The notes under the pieces are model-generated. The model saw nothing but the letters and a program-made list of their open reading frames with translations. It was not told where the DNA came from and searched no databases. A program made the translations under genes and the position numbers. Shown in pieces: positions 16,092-22,498 of a stretch of DNA of 22,498 nt. Source of the DNA: Stentor coeruleus (lineage: Eukaryota > Ciliophora > Heterotrichea > Heterotrichida > Stentoridae); contig MPUH01001163.1 in NCBI GenBank assembly GCA_001970955.1, positions 1 through 22,498 on the forward strand, in the 5' to 3' direction. Within the stretch, counting starts at the first letter, position 1. Each line of letters begins with the position of its first letter.

Positions 16092-16840
16092 TTAAAATGA
16101 TTACGGTTTTTGATATAAAAGAAATTTAAGTTTAAGAAGAATAAATTAAACCACTCTGCTGCATAAATATTAAAAATAAACTAATTGCTATTACTCTCAA
16201 ATAGATTATCAGAAACTTCAAAGCTTGGTTCGCTATAATATTTGAATTTGCGATAATTTTTCAAATTATAATTTAGTTTTGAATTTATATTCTGATCTCT
16301 ATTGTATTTCTGATACCATTTTTTCCATCCCTAGAATAAACTATCTGAATTATTTCTTTCTTTTCAGACATGATTGCAGTATTCTCTATCTACAATTTCT
16401 TTTCTAGTGGTGAACATTCACACACTTTCAAATCATAATTAATTTTAATTTAAGAATCCCCAAGGCAAAACAAAAAATGCTATATCATAACTTATTCACG
16501 CAAATTATAAAAACTCATCATATTTTTATTTGTAATTCACATAAACTTTCCCCTATATTTTTTAGTCATCATCAAAAAGAAAATCGTAAGTATTTTGAAG
16601 TTCTTATTGTGAAACAAAAATGCCTAATTGCTTTAAATCCAAAGCAAAGAAATTACTAATTAAATTTATTTTCCTATTAAATAGTCCATGTGTTTAAGAT
16701 CATTACTTTACCAGATGAATAATAATTTATAATCTTTTTATATGACAAAATTTTAATGAATCATATATTTATTTTATGAGTGATTACAACTTCATACATC
16801 TTTTCCTAAAAAGTCTGGACATTAATTAATATTATTCAAG
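16092..16840. other. Spacer between the divergent PP2C and myristoylated-protein genes
   Basis: About 750 nt of AT-rich DNA. A 60-codon plus-strand frame at 16477-16659 has no family resemblance and is within chance for this composition. Presumably two divergent promoters; nothing else is recognised. Confidence 0.55.
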
Positions 16841-17281
16841 ATGGGACAATTTATGAGTTCATCCTGCATTGGCTTTAACAGTATTATAATCACTCAAGAA
16901 AGATTAGAAAGCATGCAAGAAGAAGAAATCATCGAATTCGAAAGTCCAAAACATAGAAAAGAACGCTTGACAACCCAATTGTCTTTAAATAATATAAGCT
17001 CCTCAAAGGAAATAGATCAGGGTTTGGTAACCTTAATGACTTACCCTGATCGTTTACAACAATCAAAATCCTTAGATAGTTCTTCACCTACACTTACAAT
17101 TTTAGCATCCCCTACAAGAATTATTTATGATGATTCTTTAAGTTCTTTAAATTATAGCCAACAATCTAATATTAGAAAATACAAGACTAGATCTAAAAAT
17201 TTTTCAACTGCATCAGAAAATCTTGTTGAAACTCTAAGAAGCCCTCCTTCACCAAGGAAATCTTCGACTAACTTGAATTAA
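16841..17281 (+). CDS. Predicted N-myristoylated, Ser-rich 146-aa protein
   Basis: Complete frame, ATG to TAA. The N-terminus MGQFMSSSC fits the myristoylation consensus (Gly2, Ser6), and Cys9 could be palmitoylated, so a membrane-anchored location is predicted. The rest is rich in Ser, Thr, Pro, Lys and Glu, with no hydrophobic core or known domain, and is probably disordered. SPKH, SPTR and PPSPRKS are possible proline-directed or basophilic phosphorylation sites. I do not recognise a homologue. The length is larger than expected by chance and the MG-start pattern recurs in the PP2C at 22324, which supports it as real. Confidence 0.6.
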   Translation: MGQFMSSSCIGFNSIIITQERLESMQEEEIIEFESPKHRKERLTTQLSLNNISSSKEIDQGLVTLMTYPDRLQQSKSLDSSSPTLTILASPTRIIYDDSLSSLNYSQQSNIRKYKTRSKNFSTASENLVETLRSPPSPRKSSTNLN

Positions 17282-17648
17282 TCATTTTAATTCATTAATA
17301 AATATAAAATTAATGGTTATAAGGATTTTTATCTTTAGGGGGTTTATGATCATGGATATTTTTTTAGAGCATTTTAGCTTTTGGCATTTCTTTATTAATA
17401 TTTTCAATTTTAGTTGATAGGTAGAAATTTCTCAGAGTTAGCTAAATATAGATGGTGATTAGACTGATAATCCAAATTATAAATTCGAATATCTGTAAAG
17501 TAAATTTGAACCACTTTATTGTTTAGTTCAAAAATCATGGGTCGAAATTTTTTTAGTCAGGGCCAGTGGATTTTTAAAGATTCAAACCTCTCTTATATTG
17601 TAAAATGCTTTTTAAAATACAACAAAAGCATAACTTTCTTTCTGAATA
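17282..17648. other. Spacer without recognisable content
   Basis: AT-rich, lying between the ends of the plus-strand gene at 16841 and the weak minus-strand frame at 17649. No repeat, RNA or coding signal was noticed. Confidence 0.5.
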
Positions 17649-17951
17649 TCAGGGAAAGTTTCCCAAAGGATGCTCAACTATGATTTCATCAGATGAGTTG
17701 TCAATACACCAAAAGTACTGAAAATTTATCATGCAGCGATTATCTATAACCTTAGTCATGTTGCTAAAATACACACCTGCATAGTCGTTCAATAAGACAA
17801 GATCTAAATCATACTTGCATATATAGTCTTTCATTTTTATCAAAATCTGTGGACTATCATTAGTTAGCATATAGTTTAAAGATGATGTAATTTTAGTCTG
17901 TATAGTTCCATATGAATTATAAAAAATGTTCGATCTTAGAAAAGTATTCAT
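17649..17951 (-). CDS. Weak 100-aa hypothetical ORF
   Basis: Open from ATG to TGA for 100 codons. The composition is protein-like (balanced acidic and hydrophobic residues, three cysteines, DYICKYDLDLVLLNDYAGVYF), but no family is recognised. About one frame of this length is expected by chance in a window of this size and composition. It would be the only gene here ending in TGA. It lies head-to-head with the lipase gene. Treat as uncertain. Confidence 0.35.
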   Translation of the reverse strand: MNTFLRSNIFYNSYGTIQTKITSSLNYMLTNDSPQILIKMKDYICKYDLDLVLLNDYAGVYFSNMTKVIDNRCMINFQYFWCIDNSSDEIIVEHPLGNFP

Positions 17952-18154
17952 ATCTAACTTAAAACAAGTAATTTATAATTAATTAGTAATAAAATTTTCT
18001 TCAAATATATCTTAGATGGTCTTACTTTTTTAGAAATTTATATGCTTTGTTTTGAAAACTAAATTAAAGTCTACTATTGAAAAGAATAGAGAATTTTGTT
18101 AGATTCATAGAAAGAATAAGAATAGCCTTAATAAAAAATGTGGATAATAAGATA

Positions 18155-19969
18155 ATGCTAGCTAAGGTTAAAGGTTGGCTGACTATAACATGGCAAGACA
18201 ATATCGCTGAAGAAGCATTTGAACTTTCTGAAGCTGTTCAAGAGATGGGAGAAAAGCTTTATTCAAAGATACAAGAATATTTTTGGGACGTAGGCGAAAT
18301 CATGTATTACAAAAAGAAGATGGATCGAGCTAAAGACTGGAAAACCTGGAAAAAAGCGGCTATTGAAGTAGATAAACTTGAAGGAAAAGATGATTGGAGA
18401 TACAGGGAACAAAGCCCAATGTATGATTACAAATTATTAAGAGGAAGGCTAAAACTAATGAGAAGTTTACAACAATCAGATGAAGTTGAAGCACTAGTCC
18501 ATCATTTAAGATCTGGCCTTTTTAGAGGTCTTGGGGGAAATCTCCATCCTGAACTCTATAACAAATGCTTGGTAGGCACAAAATCTCTAATCATTGAGTA
18601 TCAGAAAGAAGTAAAAAAAGCATTAAATTATATTTTAAACTCGCAGACCTTTCCAATGAAAGATAAAGTTACTTTTTTCACAGAATCACGCTATGCATAT
18701 GGTAGAACTGCTTTATTATTAAGTGGAGGTGGTGGCCTTGGACTTTATCATTTAGGTGTTGTGAAAACTTTATATGAAAAAAACTTGTTGCCGAAAATTA
18801 TCGCAGGAACTTCAGCTGGATCGATTGTTGCAGCTTTTATTTGCACAACTGTATGGGAAGATATCCCACGTTGGTTTGAACCAGGGAAAATTCTCTATGG
18901 ACCTGACTCAGGACTTGAAAGTGGCTCATTGTTTAAAAAAATAAGAAAATTCTTAGAAAGGGGTTATATGCTGGATATAAGCTTATTTGAAAAGTTTTTA
19001 AGAAACAATCTTGGTGAAATTACTTTTGAAGAAGCTTATTTGAAATCAGGTTTAATATTGAATATAACAGTAAGTGAGACTAATGATTTTAATGACTTTA
19101 GGCTGATGAATTATCTTACTGCACCACATGTGCTTATTTGGAGTGCAGTTCTTGCTTCGTGTGCTATTCCATTTGTTTTCGAAGCAGTTGAGCTAAAGTG
19201 TAAAAATCATAAAGGTGAGACTGTCCTTTACCACCCTTCCGGGCTAAAATTCATAGACGGGTCTATTAAAGCAGATTTACCAATGCAAAGACTATCTGAG
19301 CTTTTCAATGTAAACGCATTTATAGTATCTCAAACTAATCCTTGGGTTATTCCTCTATTATCCCCAGATGATGGAGGAGGTTTATGGGGCGACTCATTCC
19401 AATTTAAACTATTAAGATTAGTAAAAAGACTTTGTTTAATGGAGTTTAGATACANACTTTTCAATGTAAACGCATTTATAGTATCTCAAACTAATCCTTG
19501 GGTTATTCCTCTATTATCCCCAGATGATGGAGGAGGTTTATGGGGTGACTCATTCCAATTTAAACTATTAAGATTAGTAAAAAGACTTTGTTTAATGGAG
19601 TTTAGATACAGAGTCCAACAACTAAATCTTATTGGCATGTGCAATTTCTTGTCTTGGGTTTTAGGGATTTTTACACAAGAGTACAGAGGACATGTTACTA
19701 TTTGGCCTATCCCTCATATTAGAGATTATGTTAATATTATATCAAATCCTACTCAAGATGATATTCAGCGCTGCATTAAAAAAGGCCAAAACAGAACTTT
19801 CCCAAAAATCGGCATGCTAAAGTCCATCATGGCTATTGAGGCTGACTTTGATTTTTGCTGTTCAGAACTTAAAAGTAGATTAAGCAACCGTGATATGTCT
19901 CCAAAAGAATCTATTAATGAAGAAATAGATGATAATAATACTGTAGCTGTGGGTTCTTTCCACAAATAG
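18155..19969 (+). CDS. Patatin-like phospholipase / triacylglycerol lipase with DUF3336-type N-terminal domain
   Basis: Residues about 45-165 match the domain found before patatin in yeast Tgl3/4/5 and plant SDP1 lipases (DWKTWKKAAIEVDKL ... SPMYDYKLL ... GLFRGLGGNLHPELY ... LVGTKSLIIEY). The patatin domain follows: oxyanion GGGGLG (191-196), nucleophile Ser220 in GTSAG (218-222), catalytic Asp368 in DGS. Role by family: hydrolysis of stored triacylglycerol or phospholipid. As written it has 604 residues including one X, but residues about 383-486 contain a 52-residue duplication across the N at 19455, almost certainly artefactual; the true protein would be about 552 aa. The start is uncertain: the frame is open back to 18068 without an ATG (after TAA at 18065), so 18155 is the first ATG and an upstream exon is possible. 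Confidence 0.88.
   Translation: MLAKVKGWLTITWQDNIAEEAFELSEAVQEMGEKLYSKIQEYFWDVGEIMYYKKKMDRAKDWKTWKKAAIEVDKLEGKDDWRYREQSPMYDYKLLRGRLKLMRSLQQSDEVEALVHHLRSGLFRGLGGNLHPELYNKCLVGTKSLIIEYQKEVKKALNYILNSQTFPMKDKVTFFTESRYAYGRTALLLSGGGGLGLYHLGVVKTLYEKNLLPKIIAGTSAGSIVAAFICTTVWEDIPRWFEPGKILYGPDSGLESGSLFKKIRKFLERGYMLDISLFEKFLRNNLGEITFEEAYLKSGLILNITVSETNDFNDFRLMNYLTAPHVLIWSAVLASCAIPFVFEAVELKCKNHKGETVLYHPSGLKFIDGSIKADLPMQRLSELFNVNAFIVSQTNPWVIPLLSPDDGGGLWGDSFQFKLLRLVKRLCLMEFRYXLFNVNAFIVSQTNPWVIPLLSPDDGGGLWGDSFQFKLLRLVKRLCLMEFRYRVQQLNLIGMCNFLSWVLGIFTQEYRGHVTIWPIPHIRDYVNIISNPTQDDIQRCIKKGQNRTFPKIGMLKSIMAIEADFDFCCSELKSRLSNRDMSPKESINEEIDDNNTVAVGSFHK
19301..19610 (+). repeat. In-frame duplication around the N at 19455 inside the lipase gene (probable unmerged contig overlap)
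   Basis: 19301-19454 is repeated as 19457-19610 (154 nt each) with one visible difference, C19390/T19546, which is synonymous. The offset is 156 nt, exactly 52 codons, so the frame survives and the duplication could be mistaken for a real protein repeat. The codon containing the N is unreadable. Confidence 0.92.
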
Positions 19970-20911
19970 TTAAAAATAATTTTTGATAATATTTTGAATT
20001 TTTACTTGGCTAAAGTTTAATTTTTATTTGATTGTATAAAGATGCTTATATTCTATTGGAATAATTTTAATACAGGAAGCTGATATCAAAGAGAGATCGC
20101 TCTTGGTAAGATATTGATGGTATCATAGAGCATTATCTTAATTTGTGTTTTTGTTGAATAAACTGTATAAATATTGTTGATTTTTCTGATAAATAAAAGT
20201 AATATAATTAAGAGATACTATTTTTATATGAGATGATATTGTTATAATATTTAAGTAATGCTTATCGGAGACAGAATTAGTTGAAAATTAATTTTGAAGT
20301 GATACTTATTAGAAAGGGAGAGTATGCAATTTAGATATAAAGGATGATTGAAAGTATTTGTGGGTTGCACCTTTGGCAAGTATAATCCAAATATCTTAAT
20401 TCTAGCAAATCATAAAATACCAATTCATAAATAGTTAAAGTTTAATATGCGTTATTTCTACCTCTTCTTCTATCCCTTGTATACTCAGAAATATTCAAAT
20501 ACTAATGAAATTAAGAGAAGATTTCTAGAAAATTGTTCTGCTTTGTTCACAAAAATACAAGAGAGATAATCTCAGCAAATATAAAATAAAATTAGAACTT
20601 AGTTTTGAGTTTTCAGAACCGTAATTATGCTGAAATATTAGAAAAATCGATACCGATATAATAAATATAATAAAGTTCTTGAAGTTTTATTCAGTTGAAA
20701 GAAATTTTTTCAAATCATTGCGTTAATCAGGGCTTATAAAGAATATATTAAAGCACTTTTACAAAAAAAGGGACATATTTAAATAATTATATATAATTTT
20801 AGATCATAATAGGCTTTATTATTAGACTAGAGGCTATGAACCCACAACATTTTTGTTCAGATCTATTTGATTTCTTTTAATTATTTTAAAATACTAGTTT
20901 ATAATTATAAA
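19970..20911. other. AT-rich spacer between the lipase and kinase genes
   Basis: About 940 nt with no open frame of note. A short hairpin AAGAG-agatcg-CTCTT occurs around 20087-20102. No other structure was recognised; it presumably holds the kinase promoter. Confidence 0.55.
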
Positions 20912-21844
20912 ATGAAGCAACATGGCAACACAATATCTGAAAGCCACAGATCGAGCATGTTAGACTTCTATATCGTCCAAAGAACCCTAGGATCTGGGTC
21001 AACAGCCAAGGTCAAATTAGTGCAGGATCCATTTTCTAATGCTTTTTACGCAGCGAAAGTAATAAAACTTCTTCCACAGTTTTCACCTTATTATTACAGA
21101 TCTTTACTTCTATCAGAAGTTGCTTGCCTGCGTAAAATTACTCATAAAAATGTTATTAGAATTTTCTCTTACAGGGAGTTAGGCTCCTACACCTCTAAAA
21201 GTAAAGGGCTCTATAAATGCATGTACTTAATTCTAGAGTACTGTCCATATGGTGACTTGTTTTCGCTTGTGGAAAAAAATGGAAACTTAAATGAAGAAAT
21301 AAGTCTATTATTTTTCCGCCAAATAATCGACGCATTAGAGATGTGTAATAAATCTGGGTTTAGCCATGGTGATCTTAAGCCAGAAAATATTCTTATTGGT
21401 GAAGACCATGGAATTAAGATTATTGATTTTGCTCTTTGCCATAAGCTTACACAACAAGGCTATAAATGTACTGGTACTAGTCAATATTTACCTCCTGAGT
21501 GTAGGCTTAAACAAAAAATTGATGCGGTAAAATCTGATATTTTTGTAACAGGAATAGTTCTTTTTATAATGTATGTTGGGTGCCCACCTTTTCAATCAGC
21601 AGATTTAGATGATACCTTATATAGTTTGATTATGACAGGTAAAAGTGAACAATTTTGGAGATTTTTTGAAAAAAGAAGACCTGGTAAAATATTTTCCCAA
21701 GAGTTTAAAAGTTTGGTAGAAGGTATGCTCGAGTTCGACCCAAATACAAGGATGAGTTATGAACAAATCAAGGAGAACTCATGGTTTCAACAAACTATAA
21801 ACGAAGAGCTTGTTGTTCAATTGATTAGTCAGAAAATTCAGTAA
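20912..21844 (+). CDS. Ser/Thr protein kinase with altered HRD and DFG motifs
   Basis: Complete 310-aa protein that is essentially one kinase domain. Seen: glycine loop LGSGSTAKV (26-34), Lys49 in YAAKVIK, helix-C Glu69 in LSEV, hinge ILEYCPYGD, catalytic loop SHGDLKPENIL with Asp154 and Asn159, IIDFAL with Asp172, GTSQYLPPE (188-196) in place of APE, DIFVTG with Asp209, and a C-lobe ending NTRMSYEQIKENSWF. It resembles the CAMK/AMPK-like group. The catalytic and metal-binding residues are present, so it may be active, but HRD is HGD and DFG is DFA, which would remove the usual activation-loop control through the HRD Arg. The first ATG in frame is 20912. No regulatory domain is attached. Confidence 0.9.
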   Translation: MKQHGNTISESHRSSMLDFYIVQRTLGSGSTAKVKLVQDPFSNAFYAAKVIKLLPQFSPYYYRSLLLSEVACLRKITHKNVIRIFSYRELGSYTSKSKGLYKCMYLILEYCPYGDLFSLVEKNGNLNEEISLLFFRQIIDALEMCNKSGFSHGDLKPENILIGEDHGIKIIDFALCHKLTQQGYKCTGTSQYLPPECRLKQKIDAVKSDIFVTGIVLFIMYVGCPPFQSADLDDTLYSLIMTGKSEQFWRFFEKRRPGKIFSQEFKSLVEGMLEFDPNTRMSYEQIKENSWFQQTINEELVVQLISQKIQ

Positions 21845-22323
21845 GTTATTTAATATTTGTTGTTATAAGGATATTATAGTTATGCTAGTCTCATATTTTA
21901 TAACAAAAAAGTAAATATGCTTAAAATTATAATGTCACATAAAATTAACAAATCTTAATTTAAGTTTTATTTGTAAGCCTAAAATAATATACTTAAGTAT
22001 AAAAACTTTAAATTGCAATATCTGATGGCCTATATTCTTTTTTAATCGCTAAGTTCATGCATACCTTTTTAACTTTAAAACAATACAAGTGTATTTCAAA
22101 TTTTATATTATTTAAAACTTTTTAATCACATGGTTTTCTTCCCACATAAAAATAATTTTTTAAATATACTTAATAATTTCATAAGAAAATTCTCTGATAA
22201 GTTAGAATAATTATTATATCTATCAGTTAAAATTATACACAGTATATTTTAATATATTCTTTATACTTTCTACTATAAAAATTGAATTCAAGTATTCATT
22301 TTTTTTTATTTGCATAGATATTA
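21845..22323. other. AT-rich spacer between the kinase and second PP2C genes
   Basis: About 480 nt, very AT-rich, with no coding or RNA signal noticed. Probably the 3' end of the kinase transcript and the promoter of the following phosphatase. Confidence 0.55.
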
Positions 22324-22498
22324 ATGGGGTCTTATTTGTCTAGTCCTATAAGAGAAAAGAACCTTGTTAGTGGAGAGAATAATGTCTTGACTTATGCTGC
22401 TGCTGAAATGCAAGGGTGGAGAAATACTATGGAAGATGCAAAACTTGTAAATTTAAACTTAACAAGTGATTCGATGGTGTTTGGGGTCTTTGATGGAC
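22324..22498 (+). CDS. PP2C-family phosphatase, 5' part only (cut by window end), predicted N-myristoylated
   Basis: Fifty-eight codons are present before the window ends. The start MGSYLSSP fits the N-myristoylation consensus (Gly2, Ser6). Then come the conserved PP2C opening motifs: EMQGWRNTMEDA (residues 29-40), with the Glu and Asp typical of the metal site, and MVFGVFDG, the beginning of the DGHGG motif. This layout (short N-terminus, QGWRxxMEDA) is that of the PP2C-alpha/PTC2-3 type, distinct from the long-tailed PP2C at 14778. Myristoylation is also known for mammalian PP2C-alpha/beta. The rest of the gene lies outside the window. Confidence 0.9.
   Translation, partial: MGSYLSSPIREKNLVSGENNVLTYAAAEMQGWRNTMEDAKLVNLNLTSDSMVFGVFDG

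Noticed and set aside
16477..16659. 60-codon plus-strand frame
   Set aside because: AT-rich composition bias, no motif, and within the chance length range.
18015..18032. ATG followed by a 15-nt GT...TAG stretch upstream of the lipase, as a possible first exon and intron
   Set aside because: It lacks GTAA and the A at position 10, and splicing would enter a different frame that soon stops.
19301..19610. Genuine internal repeat domain in the lipase
   Set aside because: The near-identity of the copies (one synonymous change seen), the abutting N, and the same pattern at four other Ns point to assembly redundancy.
1..22498. tRNA, rRNA, transposon or CRISPR features
   Set aside because: No T-arm plus acceptor pairing, rRNA core, transposase motif, terminal inverted repeats or spaced repeats were found on either strand by eye.

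Overview
The window looks like macronuclear DNA of a heterotrich ciliate, most probably Stentor. Three things seen in the sequence support this. (1) Four genes need an intron of exactly 15 nt, all fitting GTAA-N4-(T/C)-A-T-N-TAG, to give a complete protein; introns of about this size are a known hallmark of heterotrichs such as Stentor and Blepharisma. (2) TAA and TAG act as real stops and no coding region contains an in-frame TGA (Trp is always TGG). That fits the standard code of Stentor and argues against Blepharisma (TGA=Trp) and against Paramecium, Tetrahymena or Oxytricha (TAA/TAG=Gln). (3) Spacers are very AT-rich and most genes are compact with few or no introns. The species call is inference.

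Layout. 1-2739: a carbonyl-reductase-like SDR gene between two diverged copies of a ~200-nt direct repeat, preceded by a GC-rich, hairpin-rich island, then a secreted plant-style LRR protein (15-nt intron). 2747-5461, minus strand: an unrecognised 463-aa protein and a 128-aa protein with an FCS-type zinc finger. 5462-6847: spacer. 6848-13112: an 856-aa protein with an Ser/Arg/Lys-rich minisatellite region (intron after codon 8), and a complete P3A plasma-membrane H+-ATPase (intron after codon 48). 14156-16091: a small membrane protein convergent with a PP2C phosphatase whose last exon lies behind a 15-nt intron. 16841-17951: a predicted N-myristoylated Ser-rich protein and a weak minus-strand ORF. 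18155-22498: a patatin-like lipase, a protein kinase with altered HRD and DFG motifs, and the 5' end of a second, predicted myristoylated PP2C cut by the window edge.

Assembly. The five single N characters (4679, 9894, 10296, 14034, 19455) each sit between two abutting, nearly identical direct copies of 52-170 nt. These look like contig ends that overlap but were not merged. About 656 nt is therefore probably redundant, including 52 in-frame codons inside the lipase gene and a second copy of the start of the gene at 14156.

The genes do not form one obvious pathway. The kinase and two PP2C phosphatases are signalling enzymes; the ATPase would energise the plasma membrane and the lipase act on stored or membrane lipid. 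I found no tRNA, rRNA, transposon or CRISPR array. The most unusual points are the uniform stop-containing 15-nt introns, the GC-rich structured island at 395-540, the HGD/DFA kinase, the plant FLZ-like zinc finger, the repeats around the SDR gene, and the N-junction duplications.
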